From NCBI GenBank assembly GCA_946800325.1, contig CAMPEJ010000014.1, positions 214,264 to 278,263 on the forward strand: a stretch of 64,000 nucleotides of DNA, read 5' to 3'. Source of the stretch: Luzula sylvatica. Its lineage: Eukaryota; Streptophyta; Magnoliopsida; Poales; Juncaceae. Below, one piece after another: positions 1 through 12,887 of this stretch. How positions within the stretch are numbered: the stretch's first letter is position 1; the number at the start of each line of letters is the position of its first letter. Under the pieces are notes generated by a model, which made no database searches, had not been told where the DNA came from, and was given only the letters and a program-made list of their open reading frames with translations. A program made the position numbers and the translations under genes.

Positions 1-3000
1 GAATCGAAAAACAAACTGTGTTAGTGTTTGTAAATTTTGGTGAAATGTTATCTGGAAAAAGATACGATTCAAATGATGTCAAAATACGTTATTTGAACTC
101 CCCAAAGCATAAACAAATTGTTTTCAATCGAAAAACAAACATTCTTAGTGTTTTTTAAATTTTGGTAAAATGTTATGTGGTAAAAGATACGATTCAAATG
201 ATCTCAAAATACGTTATTTGAACTCCCCAAAGCATAAACAGATTGTTTTAAATGGAAAAACAAACTTTCTTAGTGTTTGTAAATTTTGGTGAAATGTTAT
301 GTAGTATAAGATACGATTCGAATGATCTCAAAATACGTTATTTGAACTCCCCAAAGCATAAACAGATTGTTTCGAATCGAAAAACAAACTGTCTTAGTGT
401 TTGTAAATTTTGGTGAAATGTTATCTGGAAAAAGATACGATTCAAATGATCTCAAAATACGTTATTTGAACTCCCCAAAGCATAAACAAATTGTTTTGAA
501 TCGAAAAACAAACTTTCTTAGTGTTTGTAAATTTTGGTAAAATTTTATGTGGTAAAAGATACGATTCAAATGATCTCAAAATACGTTATTTGAACTCCCC
601 AAAGCATAAACAGATTGTTTTGAATCGAAAAACAAACTTTCTTAGTGTTTGTAAATTTTGGTGAAATGTTATGTGGTAAAAGATACGATTCAAATAATCT
701 CAAAATACGATTCAAATGATTCAAATGATCCCAAAGCATAAACAGATTGTTTTGAATCGAAAAACAAACTTTCTTAGTGTTTGTAAATTTTGGTAAAATG
801 TTATGTGGTAAAAGATACGATTCAAATGATCTCAAAATACGTTATTTGAACTCCCCAAAGCATAAACAGATTGTTTTGAATCGAAAAACAAACTTTCTTA
901 GTGTTTGTAAATTTTGGTGAAATGTTATGTAGTAAAAGATACGATTCAAATGATCTCAAAATACGTTTTATGAACTCCCCAAAGCATAAACAGATTGTTT
1001 TTAATCGAAAATCAAACTTTCACAGTGTTTGTAAATTTTGGTGAAATGTTATGTGGTAAAAGATACGAATCAAATGATCTCAAAATACGTTATTTGAACT
1101 CCCCAAAGCATAAACAGATTGTTTCGAATTGAAAAACAAACTGTCTTAGTGTTTGTAAATTTTGGTGAAATGTTATGTAGTAAAAGATACGATTTGAATG
1201 ATCTCAAAATACGTTATTTGAACTCCCCAAAGCATAAACAGATTGTTTTGAATCGAAAAACAAACTGTCTTAGTGTTTGTAAATTTTGGTGAAATGTTAT
1301 CTGGAAAAAGATACGATTCAAATGATCTCAAAATACGTTATTTGAACTCCCCAATGCATAAACAGATTGTTTCGAATCGAAAAACAAACTGTCTTAGTGT
1401 TTGTAAATTTTGGTGAAATGTTATGTGGTAAAAGATACGATTCAAATGATCTCAAAATACATTATTTGAACTCCCCAAAGCATAAACAAATTGTTTTGAA
1501 TCGAAAAACAAACTTTCTTAGTGTTTGTAAATTTTGGTGAAATGTTATGTGGTAAAAGATACGATTCAAATGATCTCAAAATACGTTATTTGAACTCCCC
1601 AAAGCATAAACATATTGTTTTGAATCGAAAAACAAACTTTCTTAGTGTTTGTAAATTTTGGTGAAATGTTATGTGGTAAAAGATACGATTCAAATGATCT
1701 CAAAATACGTTATTTGAACTCCCCAAAGCATAAACAAATTGTTTTCAATCGAAAAACAAACTTTCTTAGTGTTTGTAAATTTTGGTAAAATGTTATGTGG
1801 TAAAAGATACGATTCAAATGATCTCAAAATACGTTATTTGAACTCCCCAAAGCATAAACAGATTGTTTTGAATCGAAAAACAAACTTTCTTAGTGTTTGT
1901 AAATTTTGGTGAAATGTTATGTGGAAAAAGATACGAATAAATTATCTCAAAATACGTTATTTGAACTCCCCAAAGCATAAACAGATTGTTTTGAATCGAA
2001 AAACAAACTTTCTTAGTGTTTGTAAATTTTGGTGAAATGTTATGTAGTAAAAGATACGATTCAAATGATCTCAAAATACGTTATTTGAACTCCCCAAAGC
2101 ATAAACAGATTGTTTTGAATCGAAAAACAAACTTTCTTAGTGTTTGTAAATTTTGGTGAAATGTTATGTAGTAAAAGATACGATTTGAATGATCTCAAAA
2201 TACGTTATTTGAACTCCCCAAAGCATAAACAAATTGTTTTGAATCGAAAAACAAACTTTCTTAGTGTTTGTAAATTTTGGTAAAATGTTATATGGTAAAA
2301 GATACGATTCAAATGATCTCAAAATACGTTATTTGAACTCCCCAAAGCATAAACAGATTGTTTTGAATCGAAAAACAAACTGTCTTAGTGTTTGTAAATT
2401 TTGGTGAAATGTTATGTGGTAAAAGATACGATTCAAATGATCTCAAAATACGTTATTTGAACTCCCCAAAGCATAAACAAATTGTTTTGAATCGAAAAAC
2501 AAACTTTCTTAGTGTTTGTAAATTTTGGTAAAATGTTATGTGGTAAAAGATACGAATCAAATGATCTCAAAATACGTTATTTGAACTCCCCAAAGCATAA
2601 ACAGATTGTTTTGAATCGAAAAACAAACTTTCTTAGTGTTTGTAAATTTTGGTGAAATGTTATGTAGTAAAAGATACGATTCAAATGATCTCAAAATACG
2701 TTATTTGAACTCCCCAAAGCATAAACAGATTGTTATGAATCGAAAAACAAACTGTCTTAGTGTTTGTAAATTTTGGTGAAATGTTATGTGGTAAAAGATA
2801 CGATTCAAATGATCTCAAAATACGTTATTTGAACTCCCCAAAGCATAAACAAATTGTTTTGAATCGAAAAACAAACTTTCTTAGTGTTTGTAAATTTTGG
2901 TAAAATGTTATGTGGTAAAAGATACGATTCAAATGATCTCAAAATACGTTATTTGAACTCCCCAAAGCATAAACAGATTGTTTTGAATCGAAAAACAAAC

Positions 3001-3350
3001 TTTCTTAGTGTTTGTAAATTTTGGTGAAATGTTATGTGGTAAAAGATACGAATCAAATGATCTCAAAATACGTTATTTGAACTCCCCAAAGCATAAACAG
3101 ATTGTTTTGAATCGAAAAACAAACTTTCGTAGTGTTTGTAAATTTTGGTGAAATGTTATGTGGTACAAGATACGATTCAAATGATCTCAAAATACGTTAT
3201 TTGAACTCCCCAAAGCATAAACAAATTGTTTTGAATCGAAAAACAAACTTTCTTAGTGTTTGTAAATTTTGGTAAAATGTTATGTGGTAAAAGATACGAT
3301 TCAAATGATCTCAAAATACGTTATTTGAACTCCCCAAAGCATAAATAGAT
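1..3350. repeat. Diverged left segment of the 22-monomer HOR family
   Basis: Satellite monomers only. A 132-bp landmark monomer (CAAATAATCT at 691) is repeated at 3426, 2735 bp later. That equals 22 monomers plus the 8-bp insertion minus a 1-bp deletion near 1936. A monomer with TTTTTAATCG and TTTCACAGTG lies near 1000 and again near 3860, but 2859 bp apart, one monomer more. So this stretch is related to the next two HOR copies but has gained or lost whole monomers. The 4-bp-deleted (120-bp) monomer common further right is absent here. No gene seen. Confidence 0.7.
691..732 (+). repeat. 132-bp variant monomer (internal 9-bp duplication)
   Basis: The monomer beginning at 622 is 132 bp (next starts at 754). 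In place of the usual stretch around ATACGTTATTTGAACTCC it carries extra copies of GATTCAAAT/ATTCAAATG running into GATCCCAAAGC. The same variant recurs at about 3426 and 6155, and in an enlarged form near 9256. It serves as a landmark for the left HOR family and is not seen right of 9.4 kb. Confidence 0.85.
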
Positions 3351-6079
3351 TGTTTTGAATCGAAAAACAAACTTTCTTAGTGTTTGTAAATTTTGGTGAA
3401 ATGTTATGTGGTAAAAGATACGATTCAAATAATCTCAAAATACGATTCAAATGATTCAAATGAACCCAAAGCATAAACAGATTGTTTTGAATCGAAAAAC
3501 AAACTTTCTTAGTGTTTGTAAATTTTGGTGAAATGTTATGTAGTAAAAGATACGATTCAAATGATCTCAAAATACGTTATTTGAACTCCCCAAAGCATAA
3601 ACAGATTGTTTTGAATCGAAAAACAAACTTTCTTAGTGTTTGTAAATTTTGGTGAAATGTTATGTGGTAAAAGATACGATTCGAATTATCTAAAAATATG
3701 TTATTTGAACTCCCCAAAGCATAAACAAATTGTTTTGAATCGAAAAACAAACTTTCTTAGTGTTTGTAAATTTTGGTGAAATGTTATGTAGTAAAAGATA
3801 CGATTCAAATGATCTCAAAATACGTTTTATGAACTCCCCAAAGCATAAACAGATTGTTTTTAATCGAAAATCAAACTTTCACAGTGTTTGTAAATTTTGG
3901 TGAAATGTTATGTGGTAAAAGATACGAATCAAATGATCTCAAAATACGTTATTTGAACTCCCCAAAGCATAAACAGATTGTTTTGAATTGAAAAACAAAC
4001 TTTCTTAGTGTTTGTAAATTTTGGTGAAATGTTATGTAGTAAAAGATACGATTCGAATGATCTCAAAATACGTTATTTGAACTCCCCAAAGCATAAACAG
4101 ATTGTTTTGAATCGAAAAACAAACTGTCTTAGTGTTTGTAAATTTTGGTGAAATGTTATCTGGAAAAAGATACGATTCAAATGATCTCAAAATACGTTAT
4201 TTGAACTCCCCAAAGCATAAACAAATTGTTTTGAATCGAAAAACAAACTTTCTTAGTGTTTGTAAATTTTGGTGAAATGTTATGTAGTAAAAGATACGAT
4301 TCAAATGATCTCAAAATACGTTATATGAACTCCCCAAAGCATAAACAGATTGTTTTTAATCGAAAATCAAACTTTCACAGTGTTTGTAAATTTTGGTGAA
4401 ATGTTATGTGGTAAAAGATACGAATCAAATGATCTCAAAATACGTTATTTGAACTCCCCAGAGCATAAACAGATTGTTTTGAATCGAAAAACAAACTTTC
4501 TTAGTGTTTGTAAATTTTGGTGAAATGTTATGTAGTAAAAGATACGATTTGAATGATCTCAAAATACGTTATTTGAACTACCCAAAGCATAAACAGATTG
4601 TTTCGAATCGAAAAACAAACTGTCTTAGTGTTTGTAAATTTTGGTGAAATGTTATCTGGAAAAAGATACGATTCAAATGATCTCAAAATACGTTATTTGA
4701 ACTCCCCAAAGCATAAACAGATTGTTTCGAATCGAAAAACACACTGTCTTAGTGTTTGTAAATTTTGGTGAAATGTTATGTGGTAAAAGATACGATTCAA
4801 ATGATCTGAAAATACGTTATTTGAACTCCCCAAAGCATAAACAAATTGTTTTGAATCGAAAAACAAACTTTCTTAGTGTTTGTAAATTTTGGTAAAATGT
4901 TATGTGGTAAAAGATACGATTCAAATGATCTCAAAATACGTTATTTGAACTCCCCAAAGCATAAACAGATTGTTTTGAATCGAAAAACAAACTTTCTTAG
5001 TGTTTGTAAATTTTGGTGAAATGTTATGTGGTAAAAGATACGAATCAAATGATCTCAAAATACGTTATTTGAACTCCCCAAAGCATAAACAGATTGTTTT
5101 GAATCGAAAAACAAACTTTCTTAGTGTTTGTAAATTTTGGTGAAATGTTATGTAGTAAAAGATACGATTCAAATGATCTCAAAATACGTTATTTGAACTC
5201 CCCAAAGCATAAACAGATTGTTTTGAATCGAAAAACAAACTTTCTTAGTGTTTGTAAATTTTGGTAAAATGTTATGTGGTAAAAGATACGATTCAAATGA
5301 TCTCAAAATACGTTATTTCAACTCCCCAAAGCATAAACAGATTGTTTTGAAAAAAACAAACTTTCTGTTTGTAAATTTGGGTGGAATGTTATGTGGTAAA
5401 AGATACGATTCAAATGATCTCAAAATACGTTATTTGAACTCCCCAAAGTATAAACAAATTGTTTTGAATCGAAAAACAAACTTTCTTAGTGTTTGTAAAT
5501 TTTGGTAAAATGTTATGTGGTAAAATATACGATTCAAATGATCTCAAAATACTTTATTTGAACTCCCCAAAGCATAAACAGATTGTTTTGAATCGAAAAA
5601 CAAACTTTCTTAGTGTTTGTAAATTTTGGTGAAATGTTATGTGGTAAAAGATACGATTCAAATGATCTCAAAATACGTTATTTGAACTCCCGAAAGCATA
5701 AACAGATTGTTTTAAATCGAAAAACAAACTTTCTTAGTGTTTGTAAATTTTGGTGAAATGTTAAGTAGTAAAGGATACGATTCGAATGATCTCAAAATAC
5801 GTTATTTGAACTCCCCAAAGCATAAACAGATTGTTTTGAATCGAAAAACAAACTGTCTTAGTGTTTGTAAATTTTGGTGAAATGTTATCTGGAAAAAGAT
5901 ACGATTCAAATGATCTCAAAATACGTTATTTGAACTCCCCAAAGCATAAACAAATTGTTTTGAATCGAAAAACAAACTTTCTTAGTGTTTTTAAATTTTG
6001 GTGAAATGTTATGTGGTAAAAGATACGATTCAAATGATCTCAAAATACGTTATTTGAAATCCCCAAAGCATAAACAAAT
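3351..6079. repeat. 22-monomer HOR, copy 1 (2729 bp)
   Basis: Paired base for base with the next block at an offset of 2729 bp: for example the 132-bp landmark at 3426/6155, the CTAAAAATATG monomer at 3691/6420, and the GAAAAAAACAAAC plus CTTTCTGTTTG monomer near 5350/8079. The length fits 22 x 124 + 8 - 4 - 3 = 2729. Mismatch just upstream (AAATAGATTG at 3344 against AAACAAATTG at 6073) sets the approximate left limit. I saw almost no differences between the copies, which implies a recent duplication. Confidence 0.88.
5345..5464 (+). repeat. First 120-bp (TAGT-deleted) monomer
   Basis: Earliest example of a recurring variant in which CTTAGTGTTTG becomes CTGTTTG (4-bp loss), nearly always followed by GTATAAAC instead of GCATAAAC. 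The next monomer then almost always carries AAAATATACG instead of AAAAGATACG, so the three changes form a fixed module. Other copies of the 4-bp deletion lie near 8092, 12591, 14446, 17410, 20622, 21238, 24450, 26664, 28844, 29577, 30433, 31662, 33841, 34575, 35432, 36661, 38483, 39953, 40809, 43650, 44507, 46983, 49707, 50519, 51334, 52192, 53178, 55781, 56025, 56145, 58857, 59669, 60287, 61597 and 62287. This first copy and the one at 8.09 kb also lack 3 bp (GAAAAAAAC for GAATCGAAAAAC). Confidence 0.88.
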
Positions 6080-8887
6080 TGTTTTGAATCGAAAAACAAA
6101 CTTTCTTAGTGTTTGTAAATTTTGGTGAAATGTTATGTGGTAAAAGATACGATTCAAATAATCTCAAAATACGATTCAAATGATTCAAATGAACCCAAAG
6201 CATAAACAGATTGTTTTGAATCGAAAAACAAACTTTCTTAGTGTTTGTAAATTTTGGTGAAATGTTATGTAGTAAAAGATACGATTCAAATGATCTCAAA
6301 ATACGTTATTTGAACTCCCCAAAGCATAAACAGATTGTTTTGAATCGAAAAACAAACTTTCTTAGTGTTTGTAAATTTTGGTGAAATGTTATGTGGTAAA
6401 AGATACGATTCGAATTATCTAAAAATATGTTATTTGAACTCCCCAAAGCATAAACAAATTGTTTTGAATCGAAAAACAAACTTTCTTAGTGTTTGTAAAT
6501 TTTGGTGAAATGTTATGTAGTAAAAGATACGATTCAAATGATCTCAAAATACGTTTTATGAACTCCCCAAAGCATAAACAGATTGTTTTTAATCGAAAAT
6601 CAAACTTTCACAGTGTTTGTAAATTTTGGTGAAATGTTATGTGGTAAAAGATACGAATCAAATGATCTCAAAATACGTTATTTGAACTCCCCAAAGCATA
6701 AACAGATTGTTTTGAATTGAAAAACAAACTTTCTTAGTGTTTGTAAATTTTGGTGAAATGTTATGTAGTAAAAGATACGATTCGAATGATCTCAAAATAC
6801 GTTATTTGAACTCCCCAAAGCATAAACAGATTGTTTTGAATCGAAAAACAAACTGTCTTAGTGTTTGTAAATTTTGGTGAAATGTTATCTGGAAAAAGAT
6901 ACGATTCAAATGATCTCAAAATACGTTATTTGAACTCCCCAAAGCATAAACAAATTGTTTTGAATCGAAAAACAAACTTTCTTAGTGTTTGTAAATTTTG
7001 GTGAAATGTTATGTAGTAAAAGATACGATTCAAATGATCTCAAAATACGTTATATGAACTCCCCAAAGCATAAACAGATTGTTTTTAATCGAAAATCAAA
7101 CTTTCACAGTGTTTGTAAATTTTGGTGAAATGTTATGTGGTAAAAGATACGAATCAAATGATCTCAAAATACGTTATTTGAACTCCCCAGAGCATAAACA
7201 GATTGTTTTGAATCGAAAAACAAACTTTCTTAGTGTTTGTAAATTTTGGTGAAATGTTATGTAGTAAAAGATACGATTTGAATGATCTCAAAATACGTTA
7301 TTTGAACTACCCAAAGCATAAACAGATTGTTTCGAATCGAAAAACAAACTGTCTTAGTGTTTGTAAATTTTGGTGAAATGTTATCTGGAAAAAGATACGA
7401 TTCAAATGATCTCAAAATACGTTATTTGAACTCCCCAAAGCATAAACAGATTGTTTCGAATCGAAAAACACACTGTCTTAGTGTTTGTAAATTTTGGTGA
7501 AATGTTATGTGGTAAAAGATACGATTCAAATGATCTGAAAATACGTTATTTGAACTCCCCAAAGCATAAACAAATTGTTTTGAATCGAAAAACAAACTTT
7601 CTTAGTGTTTGTAAATTTTGGTAAAATGTTATGTGGTAAAAGATACGATTCAAATGATCTCAAAATACGTTATTTGAACTCCCCAAAGCATAAACAGATT
7701 GTTTTGAATCGAAAAACAAACTTTCTTAGTGTTTGTAAATTTTGGTGAAATGTTATGTGGTAAAAGATACGAATCAAATGATCTCAAAATACGTTATTTG
7801 AACTCCCCAAAGCATAAACAGATTGTTTTGAATCGAAAAACAAACTTTCTTAGTGTTTGTAAATTTTGGTGAAATGTTATGTAGTAAAAGATACGATTCA
7901 AATGATCTCAAAATACGTTATTTGAACTCCCCAAAGCATAAACAGATTGTTTTGAATCGAAAAACAAACTTTCTTAGTGTTTGTAAATTTTGGTAAAATG
8001 TTATGTGGTAAAAGATACGATTCAAATGATCTCAAAATACGTTATTTCAACTCCCCAAAGCATAAACAGATTGTTTTGAAAAAAACAAACTTTCTGTTTG
8101 TAAATTTGGGTGGAATGTTATGTGGTAAAAGATACGATTCAAATGATCTCAAAATACGTTATTTGAACTCCCCAAAGTATAAACAAATTGTTTTGAATCG
8201 AAAAACAAACTTTCTTAGTGTTTGTAAATTTTGGTAAAATGTTATGTGGTAAAATATACGATTCAAATGATCTCAAAATACTTTATTTGAACTCCCCAAA
8301 GCATAAACAGATTGTTTTGAATCGAAAAACAAACTTTCTTAGTGTTTGTAAATTTTGGTGAAATGTTATGTGGTAAAAGATACGATTCAAATGATCTCAA
8401 AATACGTTATTTGAACTCCCGAAAGCATAAACAGATTGTTTTAAATCGAAAAACAAACTTTCTTAGTGTTTGTAAATTTTGGTGAAATGTTAAGTAGTAA
8501 AGGATACGATTCGAATGATCTCAAAATACGTTATTTGAACTCCCCAAAGCATAAACAGATTGTTTTGAATCGAAAAACAAACTGTCTTAGTGTTTGTAAA
8601 TTTTGGTGAAATGTTATCTGGAAAAAGATACGATTCAAATGATCTCAAAATACGTTATTTGAACTCCCCAAAGCATAAACAAATTGTTTTGAATCGAAAA
8701 ACAAACTTTCTTAGTGTTTTTAAATTTTGGTGAAATGTTATGTGGTAAAAGATACGATTCAAATGATCTCAAAATACGTTATTTGAAATCCCCAAAGCAT
8801 AAACAAATTGTTTTGAATCGAAAAACAAACTTTCTTAGTGTTTGTAAATTTTGGTGAAATGTTATGTGGTAAAAGATACGATTCAAA
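6080..8887. repeat. 22-monomer HOR, copy 2
   Basis: Second copy of the 2729-bp unit. Matching to copy 1 runs on to about 8887 against 6158, where this copy has a normal CAAATGATCT and copy 1 goes into the 132-bp variant. Diagnostic shared features include GTTAAGTAGTAAAGG near 5761/8490, GTGTTTTTAAATTTT near 5985/8714 and TTTGAAATCCCC near 6055/8784. No coding sequence. Confidence 0.88.
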
Positions 8888-11032
8888 TGATCTCAAAATA
8901 CGTTATTTGAACTCCCCAAAGCATAAACAGATTGTTTTGAATCGAAAAACAAACTTTCGTAGTGTTTGTAAATTTTGGTGAAATGTTATGTGGTACAAGA
9001 TACGATTCAAATGATCTCAAAATACGTTATTTGAACTCCCCAAAGCATAAACAAATTGTTTTGAATCGAAAAACAAACTTTCTTAGTGTTTGTAAATTTT
9101 GGAAAAATGTTATGTGGTAAAAGATACGATTCAAATGATCTCAAAATACGTTATTTGAACTCCCCAAAGCATAAACATATTGTTTTGAATCGAAAAACAA
9201 ACTTTCTTAGTGTTTGTAAATTTTGGTGAAATGTTATGTGGTAAAAGATACGATTCAAATGATCTCAAAATACGATTCAAATGATTCAAATGATCTCAAA
9301 ATACGATTCAAATGATTCAAATGATCCCAAAGCATAAACAGATTGTTTTGAATCGAAAAACAAACTTTCTTAGTGTTTGTAAATTTTGGTGAAATGTTAT
9401 GTAGTAAAAGATACGATTCAAATGATCTCAAAATACGTTATTTGAACTCCCCAAAGCATAAACAGATTGTTTTGAATCGAAAAACAAACTTTCTTAGTGT
9501 TTGTAAATTTCGGTGAAATGTTATGTAGTAAAAGATACGGTTCGAATTATCTAAAAATATGTTATTTGAACTCCCCAAAGCATAAACAAATTGTTTTGAA
9601 TCGAAAAACAAACTTTCTTAGTGTTTGTAAATTTTGGTGAAATGTTATGTAGTAAAAGATACGATTCAAATGATCTCAAAATACGTTATTTGAACTCCCC
9701 AAAGCATAAACAGATTGTTTTGAATCGAAAATCAAACTTTCTCAGTGTTTGTAAATTTTGGTGAAATGTTATGTGGTAAAAGATACGAATCAAATGATCT
9801 CAAAATACGTTATTTGAACTCCCCAAAGCATAAACAGATTGTTTTGAATTGAAAAACAGACTTTCTTAGTGTTTGTAAATATTGGTGAAATGTTATGTAG
9901 TAAAAGATACGATTCGAATGATCTCAAAATACGTTATTTGAACTCCCCAAAGCATAAACAGATTGTTTTGAATCGAAAAACAAACTGTCTTAGTGTTTGT
10001 AAATTTTGGTGAAATGTTATCTGGAAAAAGATACGATTCAAATGATCTCAAAATACGTTATTTCAACTCCCCAAAGCATAAACAAATTGTTTTGAATCGA
10101 AAAACAAAATTTCTTAGTGTTTGTAAATTTCGGTGAAATGTTATGTGGTAAAAGATACGATTCGAATGATCTCAAAATACGTTATTTGAACTCCCCAAAG
10201 CATAAACAGATTGTTTTGAATAGGAAAACAAACTTTATTAGTGTTTGTAGATTTTGGTGAAATGTTATGTGGTAAAAGATACGATTCAAATGATCTCAAA
10301 ATACGTTATTTGAACTCCCCAAAGCATAAACAGATTGTTTTGAATTGAAAAACAAACTTTCTTAGTGTTTGTAAATTTTGGTGAAATGTTATGTGGTAAA
10401 AGATACGATTCTAATGATCTCAAAATACGTTATTTGAACTCCCCAAAGCATAAACAAATTGTTTTGAATCGAAAAACAAACTTTCTTAGTGTTTGTAAAT
10501 TTTGGTAAAATGTTATGTGGTAAAATATACGATTCAAATGATCTCAAAATACGTTATTTGAACTCCCCAAAGCATAAACAGATTGTTTTGAATCGAAAAA
10601 TAAACTTTCTTAGTGTTGGTAAATTTTGGTGAAATGTTATGTGGTAAAAGATACGATTCAAATGATCTCAAAATACGTTATTTGAACTCCCCAAAGCATA
10701 AACAGATTGTTTTGAATCGAAAAACAAACTTTCTTAGTGTTTGTAAATTTTGGTGAAATGTTATGTGGTAAAAGATACGATTCAAATGATCTCAAAATAC
10801 GTTATTTGAACTCCCCAAAGCATAAACAGATTGTTTTGAATCGAAAAACAAAATTTCTTAGTGTTTGTAAATTTCGGTGAAATGTTATGTGGTAAAAGAT
10901 ACGATTCGAATGATCTAAAAATATGTTATTTGAACTCCCCAAAGCATAAACAAATTGTTTTGAATCGAAAAACAAACTGTCTTAGTGTTTGTAAATTTTG
11001 GTGAAATGTTATGTAGTAAAAGATACGATTTG
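8888..11032. repeat. Transitional satellite segment
   Basis: Satellite monomers only. It opens with three extra monomers relative to the 22-monomer HOR (landmark spacing 6155 to 9256 is 3101 bp, 25 monomers), then a 163-bp expanded monomer. Beyond 9540 it carries changes that return in later blocks: AAATTTCGGTG (9508, 10128, 10871) and TTTATTAGTG (near 10236, again near 15052, 18016 and 21844). It therefore bridges the left HOR family and the 11-25 kb family. No gene seen. Confidence 0.75.
9187..9349 (+). repeat. 163-bp expanded monomer with nested duplication
   Basis: Spacing between successive GAATCG starts is 163 bp instead of 124. Inside, CGATTCAAATGATCTCAAAA followed by a doubled ATTCAAATG block occurs twice, adding 31 bp to the 132-bp variant (22 bp + 9 bp). 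It is the only such unit in the window. Confidence 0.9.
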
Positions 11033-12887
11033 AATGATCTCAAAATACGTTATTTGAACTCCCCAAAGCATAAACAGATTGTTTTGAATCGAAAAACAAA
11101 CTTTCTTAGTGTTTGTAAATTTTGGTGAAATGTTATGTGGTAAAAGATATGATTCGAATGATCTAAAAATATGTTATTTGAACTCCCCAAAGCATAAACA
11201 AATTGTTTTGAATCGAAAAACAAACTTTCTTAGTGTTTGTAAATTTTGGTGAAATGTTATGTAGTAAAAGATACGATTCGAATGATCTCAAAATACATTA
11301 TTTGAACTCCCCAAAGCATAAACAGATTGTTTTGAATCGAAAAACAAACTGTCTTAGTGTTTGTAAATTTTGGTGAAATGTTATCTGGAAAAAGATACGA
11401 TTCAAATGATCTCAAAATACGTTATTTGAACTCCCCAAAGCATAAACAAATTGTTTTGAATCGAAAAACAAACTTTCTTAGTGTTTGTAAATTTTGGTGA
11501 AGTGTTATGTAGTAAAAGATACGATTCAAATGATCTCAAAATACGTTATATGAACTCCCCAAAGCATAAACATATTGTTTTTAATCGAAAATCAAACTTT
11601 CACAGTGTTTGTAAATTTTGGTGAAATGTTATGTGGTAAAAGATACGAATCAAATGATCTCAAAATACGTTATTTGAACTCCCCAAAGCATAAACAGATT
11701 GTCTTGAATCGAAAAACAAACTTTCTTAGTGTTTGTAAATTTTGGTGAAATGTTATGTAGTAAAAGATACGATTCGAATGATCTCAAAATACGTTATTTG
11801 AACTCCCCAAAGCATAAACAGATTGTTTTGAATCGAAAAACAAACTGTCTTAGTGTTTGTAAATTTTGGTGAAATGTTATCTGGAAAAAGATACGATTCA
11901 AATGATCTCAAAATGCGTTATTTGAACTCCCCAAAGCATAAACAGATTGTTTCGAATCGAAAAACAAACTGTCTTAGTGTTTGTAAATTTTGGTGAAATG
12001 TTATCTGGAAAAACATACGATTCAAATGATCTCAAAATACGTTATTTGAACTCCCCAAAGCATAAACAAATTGTTTTGAATCGAAAAACAAACTTTCTTA
12101 GTGTTTGTAAATTTTGGTGAAATGTTATGTGGTAAAAGATACGATTCAAATGATCTCAAAATACGTTATTTGAACTCCCCAAATCATAAACAGATTGTTT
12201 TGAATCGAAAAACAAACTTTCTTAGTGTTTGTAAATTTTGGTGAAATGTTATGTGGTAAAAGATACGAATCAAATGATCTCAAAATACGTTATTTGAACT
12301 CCCCAAAGCATAAACAGATTGTTTTGAATCGAAAAACAAACTTTCTTAGTGTTTGTAAATTTTGGTGAAATGTTATGTAGTAAAAGATACGATTCAAATG
12401 ATCTCAAAATACGTTATTTGAACTCCCCAAAGCATAAACAGATTGTTTTGAATCGAAAAACAAACTTTCTTAGTGTTTGTAAATTTTGGTAAAATGTTAT
12501 GTGGTAAAAGATACGATTCAAATGATCTCAAAATACGTTATTTGAACTCCCCAAAGCATAAACAGATTGTTTTGAATCGAAAAACAAACTTTCTGTTTGT
12601 AAATTTGGGTGAAATGTTATGTGGTAAAAGATACGATTCGAATGATCTCAAAATACGTTATTTGAACTCCCCAAAGTATAAACAAATTGTTTTGAATCGA
12701 AAACAAACTTTCTTAGTGTTTGTAAATTTTGGTAAAATGTTATGTGGTAAAATATACGATTCAAATGATCTCAAAATACGTTATTTGAACTCCCCAAAGC
12801 ATAAACAGATTGTTTTGAATCGAAAAACAAACTTTCTTAGTGGTTGTAAATTTTGGTGAAATGTTATGTGGTAAAAGATACGATTCG
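11033..12887. repeat. 15-monomer HOR, copy 1 (1855 bp)
   Basis: Matches the following block at an offset of 1855 bp (15 x 124 - 4 - 1). Shared landmarks: GATATGATTCG at 11146/13001, GTGAAGTGTTATG near 11497/13352, AAAACATACG near 12010/13865, AAATCATAAAC near 12181/14036, and the 120-bp plus 123-bp monomer pair near 12591/14446. The left limit is set by GATTTGAATG at 11029 against GATTCGAATG at 12884. Confidence 0.85.
12600..12722 (+). repeat. 123-bp monomer (one A lost) beside a 120-bp monomer
   Basis: Here GAATCGAAAAACAAAC has become GAATCGAAAACAAAC, losing one base. Because 120 and 123 are both multiples of 3 while 124 is not, this pair keeps one frame open across three monomers and creates a 128-codon frame (12473-12859). 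The same pair occurs near 14446-14578, 17410-17541 and 21238-21370. Isolated 123-bp monomers also occur near 36890, 39330 and 40186. Confidence 0.85.

Noticed and set aside
566..835. Minus-strand frames of 60-90 codons (for example here, 3301, 6030, 44878 and 47602)
   Set aside because: Antisense translations of the same satellite, the ones examined starting at TTG; open only across length-variant monomers or duplicated units.
5340..8100. Distinct insertion sequence between HOR copies
   Set aside because: The extra length differences are small indels inside monomers; no non-satellite sequence is inserted anywhere in the array.
12473..12859. 128-codon open frame, with identical-looking ones at 14328, 17292 and 21120
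   Set aside because: It starts at GTG rather than ATG, consists only of translated satellite monomers, and stays open only because a 120-bp and a 123-bp monomer are adjacent. No domain, signal peptide or codon bias.
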